From Arthrobacter sp. zg-Y1110 (GTDB taxonomy: Bacteria; Actinomycetota; Actinomycetes; Actinomycetales; Micrococcaceae), in assembly GCF_025244865.1 (NCBI RefSeq), contig NZ_CP104272.1:1302001-1366000 (forward strand): DNA of 64,000 nt. The letters are read 5' to 3'. The translations under genes and the position numbers were made by a program. Positions 22,701 to 31,572 of the stretch are shown here, piece by piece; positions within the stretch are counted from its first letter, which is position 1, and each line of letters starts with the position of its first letter. The notes below the pieces were generated by a model that made no database searches, had not been told where the DNA came from, and saw only the letters and a program-made list of their open reading frames with translations.

Positions 22701-24319
22701 GATGCTGCCTCCGCCAGGGGGACCGGGGCGGAGGCCGAATCCGGCAGGGGGAGTTCCACGCTGAAGCAGGCCCCCGGGCCGCCCAGCACCTGGATGCTTC
22801 CGTCCAGGCGCGTCACGGCCTGGCGGACCAATGCAAGCCCGATTCCGCGGCCGGACAGCACCCGTCCCTGCGGCAGCTCCTTCGTACTGAACCCCTGTTC
22901 GAATATATGTTCGATTATCTGGGGGTCCACGCCCGGACCGTCGTCCTGCACCTCGATGAGCAGCTGGCCGTCGCCGCTGCCCAGGTAGAGGCGCACGGAG
23001 TCCTCTGCGGCGTCGAAGGCGTTGTCCAGCAGATTGCCGATGATGGTCACCAGCTCCACCGGTTCCAGCCCGGCCCCGCTGAAGCGTCCTGTTTCCGGAC
23101 CCACCGCTATGTCCAGCTCGATGCCGCGCTCGCGGGCCTGTGCCGCCTTGCCCATCAGCAGGGCGGTCACTGCCGGTTCCTCCACCACGGCCAAGACCTC
23201 GTCATTGAGTTGCTGTGACTGTTCCAGATCGGCAGTGGCAAACCGCAGGGCTTCGTCGCTGCGCCCCAGTTCGATCAGGGACGCCAGGGTGTGCACGCGG
23301 TTGGCGTGCTCGTGGGCCTGGGCGCTCAGGGCATCAGCGAGGGTCCGCATGGAGGCCAGCTCGCCGGTGAGGGATTCGACGTCGGTATGGTCCAGCAGCG
23401 TAGTGACCGTGCCGAACCGCCGGCTGTGCGGCCCTGCGGACACCGCTGCGGACTGGTTGACCACCAGGATGCGCTCGCCGGTGAGGTGGATTTCCTCCCG
23501 GGCGTCCCGGCCGGAGCGCAGCAGCGATGCCAGTGGTCCGGGAAGATCCGGCAGTTCCCGGCTCCGCACGGCGGTATCTGTCGGCGGCAGCCCCAGCAGG
23601 ACGGCGGCTTCGTCGTTGTAGAGCACCAGCTGTCCCCGGTCATTGAGCAGCAGGAGCCCTTCACGCACCGAGTGCAGCGCCGAGTCGTAGAAGGCATACA
23701 TGTGCGTCAGCTCCGCGGGACCGAGGCCGTGGGTGGCCCGGCGCAGATAGCGGCTGAGCAGGTATGACCCCACCGCTCCGGCAGCGAGCGCGGCGGCGTC
23801 GATGGCGAACAGTTCCGGCAGCCGTGCATCCCGGGCAATGGCCACCCGGTCCACCGTGATGCCGGCGGCGACGAGCGCGGTGACGTTGCCGGCGTCGTCG
23901 TACACGGGGGTGACGGCGCGGACCGAGGGTCCGAGCGTGCCCGTGTAGGTTTCCGTGAAGCTCTCCCCGGCCAGGGCAGGGTCGATGGACCCGATGTAGG
24001 GCTTGCCGATCTGGTCCGGGTTCCGATGGGTGAACCGCGTCCGGTCGGTATCCATGATGGTCAGGAAATCAACGCCCACGCGCTCCATCACCTCACGTGC
24101 GTAACTTTGGAGGACCTCGGGCTCCGGGGAATCGACGGCGGTGCGGACCGTGCTGCTGGCAGCCGCTGTCCCGGCCACTGCCAGCATCCGTAGACCGGTC
24201 TCCTCGCGGGTGTTCTCTTCCGCCTGCTGGTACAGGCCCCAGGCGATTCCGCCCGAGACGCACAGGATGAAGGCAAGCTGGGCCAGGAACAACCGGCCGG
24301 CCAGGCTGCCTCGATGCAC
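22697..24319 (-). CDS. CitA/DcuS/DctB-type sensor histidine kinase
   Basis: 540 residues from GTG 24319 (AAAGGA upstream). Transmembrane helix 1 is at residues 9-30 and helix 2 near 170-188 (LFAIDAAALAAGAVGSYLL). Between them lies an extracytoplasmic PAS/Cache domain of the DcuS/CitA type (DFLTIMDTDRTRFTHRNPDQIGKPYIG). A cytoplasmic PAS domain follows (LHSVREGLLLLNDRGQLVLYNDEAAVLLG). The phospho-acceptor helix AQAHEHANRVHTLASLIELG is near 336-355, then an ATPase domain with NLLDNAFDA, DDGPGVDP and GRGIGLALVRQAV. It is expected to sense C4-dicarboxylates outside the cell and phosphorylate the adjacent regulator. Confidence 0.92.
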   Translation of the reverse strand: MHRGSLAGRLFLAQLAFILCVSGGIAWGLYQQAEENTREETGLRMLAVAGTAAASSTVRTAVDSPEPEVLQSYAREVMERVGVDFLTIMDTDRTRFTHRNPDQIGKPYIGSIDPALAGESFTETYTGTLGPSVRAVTPVYDDAGNVTALVAAGITVDRVAIARDARLPELFAIDAAALAAGAVGSYLLSRYLRRATHGLGPAELTHMYAFYDSALHSVREGLLLLNDRGQLVLYNDEAAVLLGLPPTDTAVRSRELPDLPGPLASLLRSGRDAREEIHLTGERILVVNQSAAVSAGPHSRRFGTVTTLLDHTDVESLTGELASMRTLADALSAQAHEHANRVHTLASLIELGRSDEALRFATADLEQSQQLNDEVLAVVEEPAVTALLMGKAAQARERGIELDIAVGPETGRFSGAGLEPVELVTIIGNLLDNAFDAAEDSVRLYLGSGDGQLLIEVQDDGPGVDPQIIEHIFEQGFSTKELPQGRVLSGRGIGLALVRQAVTRLDGSIQVLGGPGACFSVELPLPDSASAPVPLAEAAS

Positions 24320-24343
24320 TTTCGATCCTTTGGTTGCGAGTAG

Positions 24344-24403
24344 TTACACGGTGTAAGCGGTTCCACTGGGAACAGTATGAACACAAGGGTGACTGTGATC
24401 ACA
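24344..24403. promoter_or_regulatory. Control region between sensor kinase and dctA-like gene
   Basis: A perfect inverted repeat TTACAC-G-GTGTAA spans 24344-24356, close to the kinase start. Further on, GGTGA-N6-TCACA (24388-24403) resembles a CRP/GlxR half-site pair and contains the perfect palindrome TGTGATCACA (24394-24403). These are candidate sites for the response regulator and for cAMP-dependent catabolite control respectively. Confidence 0.5.
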
Positions 24404-24450
24404 TCACCCAACGAAGATGGAAGCCGACCAATTGCACAAGGAGTACCGCC

Positions 24451-25878
24451 ATGGCAGCTGCCGCCAATCCGTATGCCGGTTCACAGAAGAGCCGGAAACC
24501 GGACAGAACCCATTTCCTCTACATTGCCGTCATTGCGGCGGTTGTGCTCGGTGCCGTTATCGGTCTCATGGCGCCGGAGTTCGCGAAATCCCTGAAGCCG
24601 CTCGGAACAGGGTTCATTAACCTCATCAAGATGATGATCGCTCCGGTCATCTTCTGCACCATTGTCCTAGGCATCGGATCAATCGCCAAAGCTGCCACCG
24701 TCGGCAAGGTCGGCGGCCTCGCGCTGGGCTACTTCATCATCATGTCGACTTTCGCCCTGGCCATCGGCCTGGTCGTGGGCAACCTGATCCACCCCGGTGA
24801 AGGCTTGGACCTCCAGTCCGCGGGCGACGCTGCCCCCGCAGCACCGGAGGAGGGCGACGGCATGACCGGCTTCCTCCTCAGCATCATCCCCACCACGCTG
24901 CTGGCCTCCCTCACCGGCGAGTCCATTCTCCAGACCCTCTTCGTTGCCCTGCTCGTAGGCTTTGCGCTGCAGAAGATGGGCGCCGCAGGCGCCCCCGTGC
25001 TCAAGGGCATCGGCTACATCCAGGCCCTGGTCTTCCGCATCCTGATGATGATCATGTGGCTGGCACCCATCGGCGCGTTCGGTGCCATTGCCGCCGTCGT
25101 CGGCGAGACCGGCATCCAGGCGATCGTCAGCATGGCAACTCTGATGATTGCCTTCTACATCACCTGCATCCTCTTCATCGTGGTGATCCTGGGCGGACTG
25201 CTGAAGCTGGTCACCGGGTTCAGCATCTTCAAGCTCATGCGCTACCTGGGCCGTGAATACCTGCTGATCTTCTCCACCTCCTCCTCCGAGGTGGCCCTGC
25301 CGCGCCTGATCGCAAAGATGGAACACCTGGGCATTTCCAAGCCCGTGGTCGGCGTTACGGTGCCGACCGGTTATTCCTTCAACCTCGACGGAACCGCCAT
25401 CTACCTGACCATGGCCGCACTGTTCGTGGCCTCGGCCATGGGCAAGCCGCTGGAGCTGGGCGAGCAGATCTCCCTGCTGGTCTTCATGATCGTCGCGTCC
25501 AAGGGCGCCGCGGGCGTCACCGGCGCCGGCCTCGCCACACTGGCCGGCGGCCTGCAGTCCCACCGCCCCGACCTGATCGAAGGCGTGGGCCTGATTGTCG
25601 GCATCGACCGCTTTATGTCCGAGGCCCGCGCCCTGACCAACTTCACCGGCAACGCCGTGGCCACCGTGCTCATTGGCACCTGGACCAAGGAAATCGACAA
25701 GGAGCAGGTCAAGGCGGTCCTCGACCGCGAACTGCCCTTCGACGAAGCGAGCATGAACGTCGACGCCGGCACGGACGAACCGCGCCAGACGGCGGAATCC
25801 GCCGAACTGGCCGCCACGGTTCCCGGCCCCGCCGGCAGCTCCGCAGTCGCCGGCACCGCCGGCGATCCGCGGCGCTAA
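24451..25878 (+). CDS. dctA: C4-dicarboxylate/proton (DAACS family) symporter
   Basis: 475 residues from ATG 24451 with AAGGAG 7 bases upstream. It is a polytopic membrane carrier of the dicarboxylate/amino acid:cation symporter family. Helix 1 is FLYIAVIAAVVLGAVIGLMAP. The family hallmarks are the serine-rich re-entrant loop STSSSEVALPRLIAKMEHLG, PTGYSFNLDGTAIYLTMAALF, and FTGNAVATVLIGTW near residue 410. The acidic C-terminal 50 residues are a soluble tail. Gene context with a CitA/DcuS-type kinase supports succinate/fumarate/malate as substrates rather than glutamate. Confidence 0.92.
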   Translation: MAAAANPYAGSQKSRKPDRTHFLYIAVIAAVVLGAVIGLMAPEFAKSLKPLGTGFINLIKMMIAPVIFCTIVLGIGSIAKAATVGKVGGLALGYFIIMSTFALAIGLVVGNLIHPGEGLDLQSAGDAAPAAPEEGDGMTGFLLSIIPTTLLASLTGESILQTLFVALLVGFALQKMGAAGAPVLKGIGYIQALVFRILMMIMWLAPIGAFGAIAAVVGETGIQAIVSMATLMIAFYITCILFIVVILGGLLKLVTGFSIFKLMRYLGREYLLIFSTSSSEVALPRLIAKMEHLGISKPVVGVTVPTGYSFNLDGTAIYLTMAALFVASAMGKPLELGEQISLLVFMIVASKGAAGVTGAGLATLAGGLQSHRPDLIEGVGLIVGIDRFMSEARALTNFTGNAVATVLIGTWTKEIDKEQVKAVLDRELPFDEASMNVDAGTDEPRQTAESAELAATVPGPAGSSAVAGTAGDPRR

Positions 25879-25912
25879 GGACAGCGGCGCCGCAACACCC
25901 GCAGCAACTCAG

Positions 25913-25955
25913 AACGCGCCCCGCCCCGGAAGACACCGGGGCGGGGCGCGTTTTT
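25913..25955 (+). terminator. Intrinsic terminator after dctA
   Basis: Perfect 15-bp GC stem (CGCGCCCCGCCCCGG, 25915-25929, with its complement at 25936-25950), loop AAGACA, then TTTTT. It is one of the strongest terminators in the window. Confidence 0.93.
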
Positions 25956-26007
25956 GCGCGTGCTGCGGCGTCCGGCGGGAATCCGCGTGAGTGCATAATG
26001 GTCCTCG

Positions 26008-26625
26008 ATGCCCGCTCTACGAAACGGTGGTCTTTCGATGACAGCACTTGGCCCCTATCTGCCGCGCGGGACATTGAGCAGCCAGGTGCAGCCGAGCCTC
26101 GACGCGGACGGCCTGGTGCTGCGGCCCTGGCGGGACGACGACGCCGCCGTGGTGGCGAAGGCGTACGGCGAGCCGGATATCTCCCGCTTCAACCGGCGGA
26201 CGATGGCCACCGAAGCCGAAGCGCTCGAGTGGATCCGCCGCTGGGGTGCCCGCTGGCAGGAAGAATCCGGGGCCAACTGGGCCGTCTGCACCAGCGGCCG
26301 GAACGTGGTGGGGCGCGTGGCCCTCAGCCGCGTCAATCTGTACGAAGGCGATGCTGAACTGGGCTATTGGGTGCTGTCCGGGGATCGGGGAAAAGCCGTG
26401 GCATCACGGGCCGTTGACGCGCTGACACGCTGGGCGTTCGGCTCGGCAGGCCTCATGCGCCTCCAGCTTTCCCACTCGGTGCACAACCAGGCCTCCTGCG
26501 GCGTTGCCCGGAAGACCGGCTTCGCGTTGGAAGGAACCAAGCGCAGCGCCCTCAGGCATGCCGACGGCTGGCACGACATGCATCTGCATGCTGCCGTCCG
26601 CCCTCAAGGTTCGAGTTCTACTTGA
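26008..26625 (+). CDS. GNAT-family N-acetyltransferase (RimJ-like)
   Basis: 205 residues. ATG 26008 follows an extended -10 (TGCATAAT, 25992-25999) by 8 bases, suggesting a leaderless mRNA; ATG 26038 is the alternative. It contains an acetyl-CoA-dependent GNAT fold: LVLRPWRDDDAAVV, NVVGRVALSRVNLYEGDAELGYWVLSGDRGKAVASRAVDAL (motif A with degenerate Q/RxxGxA/G), and AGLMRLQLSHSVHNQASCGVARKTGFALEGTKR, typical of RimJ/RimL protein N-terminal or small-molecule acetyltransferases. Substrate unknown. Confidence 0.82.
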   Translation: MPALRNGGLSMTALGPYLPRGTLSSQVQPSLDADGLVLRPWRDDDAAVVAKAYGEPDISRFNRRTMATEAEALEWIRRWGARWQEESGANWAVCTSGRNVVGRVALSRVNLYEGDAELGYWVLSGDRGKAVASRAVDALTRWAFGSAGLMRLQLSHSVHNQASCGVARKTGFALEGTKRSALRHADGWHDMHLHAAVRPQGSSST

Positions 26626-26688
26626 GCGTCAAGGCTCGCCGGTCATCACGGCCCTGATTCGCGGGATGGCCGTGGCGCGGCTGTAACC

Positions 26689-26720
26689 TTGACAAAGACA
26701 GCCCGCAGCAAAGCTAGATA
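26689..26720 (+). promoter_or_regulatory. Probable parA-scpAB promoter
   Basis: A consensus -35 TTGACA at 26689-26694 is followed by CTAGAT/TAGATA near 26714-26720. The spacer is 19-20 bases, slightly long. It sits directly before the parA start codons, and no terminator separates parA from the genes down to der. Confidence 0.55.
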
Positions 26721-26739
26721 CGGAAGCGTGGATTTATAC

Positions 26740-27633
26740 GTGAGCAGCGAACAGGGTTCATCAACTCTGCAGGACGCAACCGGAGCCGAAACGGTGATGG
26801 GTCCAACCGGACGTCCCCTGACGGTATTCCCCGAGCCTCCCGTCCTCACGTCCCATGGTCCTGCCCGGATCATTGCGATGGTGAACCAGAAGGGCGGGGT
26901 CGGCAAGACCACCTCCACCATCAACCTCGGCGCAGCCCTCGCGGAAGCCGGCCGCCGCGTACTGCTGGTGGACTTTGATCCGCAGGGTGCCCTGTCCGCA
27001 GGGATGGGAGCCAACCCGCACGAACTGGACCTCACCGTCTACAACGTGCTGATGGACCGGAAGGTGGATATCCGCGAGGCGATCCACGAAACCTCCATCG
27101 AGAACATCCACCTGCTGCCGGCCAATATCGACCTTTCCGCAGCCGAGGTGCAGCTCGTGAACGAGGTAGCCCGCGAGCAGGTGCTCGAACGCGCCCTGCG
27201 CCGGGTGTCGGATGACTACGACGTCATCCTCATCGACTGCCAGCCTTCCCTGGGCCTGCTGACCGTCAACGCCCTGACCGCCGCGCACGGCGTGATCATC
27301 CCGCTGATCTGCGAGTTCTTCGCCCTGCGTGCGGTGGCCCTGCTGGTGGAGACCATCGAGAAGGTCCAGGACCGGCTCAACCCCAGCCTGCAGGTGGACG
27401 GCGTCCTGGCCACCATGTACGACGCCCGAACCCTGCACAGCCGTGAAGTGATTTCCCGCCTGGTGGAAGCCTTCGGGGACAAGGTCTTCGAAACGGTCAT
27501 CAAGCGGACCATCAAGTTCGCCGACGCCACTGTGGCGGCCGAGCCGATCACCTCGTACGCCGGCAACCACCCGGGCGCCGACTCTTATCGCCGTCTCGCC
27601 AAGGAACTGATTGCCCGCGGCGGCGCGCCCTAA
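26740..27633 (+). CDS. parA: ParA/Soj-family ATPase
   Basis: 297 residues from GTG 26740; GTG 26728 is an alternative, possibly leaderless. Deviant Walker A MVNQKGGVGKTT has the signature Lys51 and Lys56. Walker A' is LLVDFDPQGALSAGMG and Walker B DVILIDCQPSLGLLT. It is the counterpart of Rv1708, which precedes scpA-scpB. Unlike the oriC parAB pair there is no ParB beside it. A role in chromosome segregation together with condensin ScpAB is inferred. Overlaps scpA by 23 bases. Confidence 0.88.
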   Translation: MSSEQGSSTLQDATGAETVMGPTGRPLTVFPEPPVLTSHGPARIIAMVNQKGGVGKTTSTINLGAALAEAGRRVLLVDFDPQGALSAGMGANPHELDLTVYNVLMDRKVDIREAIHETSIENIHLLPANIDLSAAEVQLVNEVAREQVLERALRRVSDDYDVILIDCQPSLGLLTVNALTAAHGVIIPLICEFFALRAVALLVETIEKVQDRLNPSLQVDGVLATMYDARTLHSREVISRLVEAFGDKVFETVIKRTIKFADATVAAEPITSYAGNHPGADSYRRLAKELIARGGAP

Positions 27634-28564
27634 GCCGGCGCCCGCCCACCCGGCGGGGCCGGACGCCAGGGAGCCGGGACCGCAGGATCCGGCCTCCCGT
27701 GCCGGCTTCGAAGTCCGTCTGGCAAACTTCACCGGGCCCTTCGATGTCCTGCTGGGGCTGATTTCCAAGCACGAGCTGGACATTACCGAAATCGCCCTCG
27801 CTGCCGTCACCGATGAGTTCCTGGGCTACATCCGGGAGCTCTTCGGCACCGGACCCGAGGTGGCATTGGATGAGGCCAGCGAATTCCTGGTTATCGCCGC
27901 CACCCTCCTGGACCTCAAGGCTGCGCGCCTGCTTCCGGCCGGCGACGTGGAGGACGAGGAAGACGTCGCCCTGCTCGAGGCCCGCGACCTGCTGTTCGCG
28001 CGGCTGCTGCAGTACAAGGCGTTCCGCGAGATGGCCGCCCTGTTGGGGGACCGGCTGACGGACGAAGCACGGCGTTTCCCGCGGCAGGTATCCCTGGATC
28101 CGCACTTCGCGGCGATGCTTCCCGAGCTGGTCTGGCGGACCACGCCGCAGCAGTTCGCGGACCTTGCCGTCCGTGCCCTGCAGCCGCGGGACGAGCTGCC
28201 TCCGACAGTGGGGCTTGAACACCTGCACGCACCCAAGACCAGCGTCCGGGAACAGGCCCTGATCCTCGCGGAACGGCTCGCTGCCGACGGCGCGGCCACC
28301 TTCGGGGCCCTGGTGTCCGACGCCGACGGTCCGGTGGCGGTGGCCCGGTTCCTCGCGCTGCTGGAAATGTTCCGTGACGGAGCCGTCAGCTTCGAACAGG
28401 TTGCCCCGCTGGGGGAGTTGCTCGTGACCTGGACCGGAGGGGCGGATCCGGCCGCCGGTGTTGCCCCCGGAGGAGATGAAGATGACCAGGAGCGCACCGG
28501 CGAAAACGGCGGGCCCACTGGCGCAACAGCCCAACACAAGACCCTGGAAGGGGACCGGTCATGA
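27611..28564 (+). CDS. scpA: Segregation and condensation protein A
   Basis: 317 residues from TTG 27611, with AAGGAA just upstream; no other start exists before the conserved core. It is the kleisin subunit of the SMC-ScpAB condensin. The N-terminal kleisin block is FEVRLANFTGPFDVLLGLISKHELDITEIALAAVTDEFLGYI, then DEASEFLVIAATLLDLKAARLLP. The C-terminal winged helix region ends in RFLALLEMFRDGAVSFEQ. After it comes an acidic, Gly-rich tail. It ends overlapping the scpB start (ATGA). Confidence 0.93.
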   Translation: MPAAARPKPAPAHPAGPDAREPGPQDPASRAGFEVRLANFTGPFDVLLGLISKHELDITEIALAAVTDEFLGYIRELFGTGPEVALDEASEFLVIAATLLDLKAARLLPAGDVEDEEDVALLEARDLLFARLLQYKAFREMAALLGDRLTDEARRFPRQVSLDPHFAAMLPELVWRTTPQQFADLAVRALQPRDELPPTVGLEHLHAPKTSVREQALILAERLAADGAATFGALVSDADGPVAVARFLALLEMFRDGAVSFEQVAPLGELLVTWTGGADPAAGVAPGGDEDDQERTGENGGPTGATAQHKTLEGDRS

Positions 28565-29205
28565 CGGCGGAACCTGGTTTTGGTCCCGGGAAAAGCGGCG
28601 GGGATGACGGCGGCGAAGACATTGCAGCACTTCCCGGGGGAGTGAAGGCCGCTGTGGAGGCGGTGCTGATGGTGGTGGACGAACCCGCAGCCCCCGCGGT
28701 GCTGGCCTCGGTGATCGGCGTGCCGGAGCGGGAAGTGCTCGCGGCCCTCACGGAACTGCAGCGCGAGTATGACGGTTATACTGGGGATGGACCCGAGGGC
28801 GCACCGCGTGGTTTTGAACTCCGCGACGTAGCAGGCGGATGGCGGATTTTTTCCCGCGCTGACTATGCGCCCGTTGTGTCGAAGTTTGTACTGGAAGGCC
28901 AGAGTGCACGGCTGTCGCAGGCCGCACTGGAAACACTGGCGGTGATTGCCTATCGGCAGCCCGTCTCCCGGGCCCGGGTCTCCGCGATCCGGGGAGTAAA
29001 CGTCGATTCGGTGGTCCGCACGCTGGTTCAGCGTGGATTGATCGTCGACGCCGGCACCGAACCGGAAACCGGTTCGCTGCTGTACCGGACCACGCCGTAC
29101 TTTCTGGAACGGCTTGGTCTGGGCAGCCTCGACGAACTTCCACAGATTGCACCGCACCTGCCCGGGCTGGAAAACCTGGCCGAATATGAAGACACTACTT
29201 ATTAA
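28561..29205 (+). CDS. scpB: Segregation and condensation protein B
   Basis: 214 residues, ATG 28561. It is the winged-helix partner of ScpA in condensin. Typical segments are VKAAVEAVLMVVDEPAAPAVLASVIGV, FELRDVAGGWRIFSRADYAPVVSKFVL, LSQAALETLAVIAYRQPVSRARVSAIRGVNVDSVVRTLVQRGLI, and LYRTTPYFLERLGLGSLDELP. The coupling with scpA fits equimolar production. Confidence 0.95.
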   Translation: MTAEPGFGPGKSGGDDGGEDIAALPGGVKAAVEAVLMVVDEPAAPAVLASVIGVPEREVLAALTELQREYDGYTGDGPEGAPRGFELRDVAGGWRIFSRADYAPVVSKFVLEGQSARLSQAALETLAVIAYRQPVSRARVSAIRGVNVDSVVRTLVQRGLIVDAGTEPETGSLLYRTTPYFLERLGLGSLDELPQIAPHLPGLENLAEYEDTTY

Positions 29206-29229
29206 CCGCTACACCCAAAGGACTTACTC

Positions 29230-30459
29230 ATGACACCAGCACCCCGTTCCGGATCCGGCCGCAATACCCCTCGCGGCGGCGGACGCAGTGCCGGTGGCCC
29301 CGCCGGCGGCAAGAGCTACGGCCGCGGCTCCAAGCCCACCTCCAACCGCACCGGCGGACCCCGCTCGGCATCGGGCCTGAAGCCCGGTGAAGACCGCGCC
29401 AACGGTTACCGGCCCGTCAGCCCCGAGGCAGCCCGTCCCGAGAAGTTCAAGTCCGACGCCGTGAAGGCCTTCGGCTCGAGCCCGGACAAATCCGGCAAGA
29501 CCGGTGCACCCCGGACCGGTGCCCCGAAGTCCGGTGCTCCCAAGTCGGGCGGCTTCAAGCCGGGCGGTTCCAAGTCCGGTGCCGGCAAGTTCGGCGGTCC
29601 CCAGCAGGGCCAGCGTAAGAGCGGCGACCGCGCCTTCCGCGGTGAGCGCTTCGGCCAGAACCTAGGCCCCGTACGCCGTTCCACCACCCGCCGCCCCGCG
29701 GCCCCGGTGATTTCCGAACAGCACAACCCCGAAGGCGTCCGCCTGCAGAAGGTCATGGCCAGCGCCGGCGTCGCCTCCCGCCGCGTGTGCGAGGAAATGA
29801 TTGCCGAAGGCCGCGTCGAGGTTGACGGCCAGGTTGTCACCGAGCTCGGCGTCCGCGTCGACCCGGCGACGGTGGCCATCCACGTGGACGGCATGCGCCT
29901 GCAGCTGGATGAAACCCAGAAGTACTACGTGTTCAACAAGCCCCGCGGCGTCATCTCCACCATGGAAGACCCCGAAGGGCGTCCCTGCATCAGCGACTTC
30001 CTGAAGGCCACCAGCAAGAACGAGCGTTTGTTCCACGTTGGCCGGCTGGACAACGAAACCGAGGGCCTGCTGCTGCTGACCAATGACGGCGAGCTGACCA
30101 ACCGGCTGACGCACCCCTCCTACGAAGTGCCCAAAACCTACCTGGTGCAGGTCCGCGGACCGATGAACCACGGCGTGGGCGCACAGATGCGGGAAGGCAT
30201 CGAGCTGGAAGACGGTTTCCAGAAGGTTGATTCCTTCAAACTCGTCGACTCCACCCCGGGACACCTCCTGGTCGAGGTAGTCCTGCACTCGGGCCGCAAC
30301 CGCATTGTGCGCCGGCTGTTCGACGCCGTCGGCCACCCGGTAGAGCGCCTCGTGCGCACCAAGATCGGCCCGATCAGCCTGGGCGACCAGCGCCAGGGCA
30401 GCATCCGCGTCCTCGGCCGCGGCGAGGTCGGACACCTGCTCGCCTCAGTAGGACTGTAG
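29230..30459 (+). CDS. rluB: RluB/RsuA-family rRNA pseudouridine synthase with basic disordered N-terminus
   Basis: 409 residues from ATG 29230. Residues 1-160 are Gly/Ser/Lys/Pro/Arg-rich (KSGAPKSGGFKPGGSKSG) with no fold expected; the catalytic part starts near 165. The S4 RNA-binding domain is VRLQKVMASAGVASRRVCEEMIAEGRVEVDGQVV. The catalytic motif GRLDNETEGLLLLTNDGELTNRLTHP contains nucleophile Asp274. The family isomerises uridines in 23S rRNA helix 89-93 (U2605 in E. coli RluB). Position matches Rv1711. The basic extension probably adds non-specific RNA binding (inference). Confidence 0.92.
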   Translation: MTPAPRSGSGRNTPRGGGRSAGGPAGGKSYGRGSKPTSNRTGGPRSASGLKPGEDRANGYRPVSPEAARPEKFKSDAVKAFGSSPDKSGKTGAPRTGAPKSGAPKSGGFKPGGSKSGAGKFGGPQQGQRKSGDRAFRGERFGQNLGPVRRSTTRRPAAPVISEQHNPEGVRLQKVMASAGVASRRVCEEMIAEGRVEVDGQVVTELGVRVDPATVAIHVDGMRLQLDETQKYYVFNKPRGVISTMEDPEGRPCISDFLKATSKNERLFHVGRLDNETEGLLLLTNDGELTNRLTHPSYEVPKTYLVQVRGPMNHGVGAQMREGIELEDGFQKVDSFKLVDSTPGHLLVEVVLHSGRNRIVRRLFDAVGHPVERLVRTKIGPISLGDQRQGSIRVLGRGEVGHLLASVGL

Positions 30460-30462
30460 CCA

Positions 30463-31572
30463 ATGGCCGCTGCCGCTGACGGGGGCACCCACCTGTCCGG
30501 ATCCGTGCTGATTATCGGTACGGGACTATTGGGCACCAGTATCGGCCTCGGGCTTTCTGCCCGGGGTGTCGACGTGGTGCTCTCGGACCTGTCTCCCTCG
30601 ACAGAGGCAGTGGCCCGCGACATCGGCGCCGGACGGCTGCTCAGTGACGCCGGTGAAGGCTTCGAGCCGGACCTTGTCGTCGTTGCTGCTCCTCCGGACG
30701 TGACCGCGGCCCTGGCCGCGGCAGCGCTGAAGGACTGGCCGGCCGCCGTCGTCGTCGATATTGCCAGCGTCAAGTCCGCCGTCCTGGCTGACCTGCGGGA
30801 GCGCGACGCCGACCTCAGCCGTTATGTGGGTACGCACCCGATGGCCGGCCGGGAGAAATCCGGGCCGGTAGCTGCACGGGCAGAACTGTTCAACGGCATG
30901 CCCTGGGTGATCTGCCCGCCGCAGGAAGCGGCCCCGGAAGCCGTGCGCCGCGCCGAGGCCCTTGCCTTCGACCTGGGGGCCGTGGTCTCCCGGATGTCCG
31001 CCGAGGAGCACGACGCGTCCGTGGCGCTGACCTCGCACCTGCCGCAGGTCATGGCTTCCCTGGTGGCGAGCAGGCTGCAGGAAACCCCGCCGCAGTCCCT
31101 TGCCCTGTCCGGCAACGGCCTGCGGGACGTGACCCGGATTGCTGCAAGCGATCCGAATCTGTGGGTGCAGATCCTCAGCGGAAACGCCGGGCGGCTGGTG
31201 CCGATCCTGCACGGGGTCCGCGAGGACCTGAACCGGCTGATCCGCACGCTCGAAGACCCGGTGGCGGACGGTGCGCGCCTGGACATGGCGCAGCTGATTG
31301 CCGAAGGCAACGCGGGGCAGGCCCGGATTCCGGGCAAGCACGGCGGACCGGCGCAGGCCTTTGTGTCCTTCACCGTCCTGGTGGATGACACGCCGGGCCA
31401 GATTGCCCGGCTGCTCACCGAAATCGGTGAGATCGGCGTGAACCTGGAGGACCTCCGGCTGGAGCACGCCTCCGGCCGGCAGGTGGGACGGGCGGAAATC
31501 TCCGTCCTGCCCGGCCGGGTGAATGACCTTGTTTCTGAATTAAGCGCCCGCGGGTGGAAGGTAGTGCAGTGA
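30463..31572 (+). CDS. tyrA: Prephenate dehydrogenase with ACT domain
   Basis: 369 residues, starting 3 bases after the rluB stop. It oxidises prephenate to 4-hydroxyphenylpyruvate for tyrosine. The NAD-binding Rossmann motif is VLIIGTGLLGTSIGLGLSARGVDVVLSD. TyrA segments GTHPMAGREKSGP, MSAEEHDASVALTSHLPQVMA and LSGNGLRDVTRIAASDPNLW follow. A C-terminal ACT regulatory domain (AFVSFTVLVDDTPGQIARLLTEIGEIGVNLEDLRLEH) suggests feedback by an aromatic amino acid. Its stop overlaps the cmk start (GTGA). Confidence 0.93.
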   Translation: MAAAADGGTHLSGSVLIIGTGLLGTSIGLGLSARGVDVVLSDLSPSTEAVARDIGAGRLLSDAGEGFEPDLVVVAAPPDVTAALAAAALKDWPAAVVVDIASVKSAVLADLRERDADLSRYVGTHPMAGREKSGPVAARAELFNGMPWVICPPQEAAPEAVRRAEALAFDLGAVVSRMSAEEHDASVALTSHLPQVMASLVASRLQETPPQSLALSGNGLRDVTRIAASDPNLWVQILSGNAGRLVPILHGVREDLNRLIRTLEDPVADGARLDMAQLIAEGNAGQARIPGKHGGPAQAFVSFTVLVDDTPGQIARLLTEIGEIGVNLEDLRLEHASGRQVGRAEISVLPGRVNDLVSELSARGWKVVQ

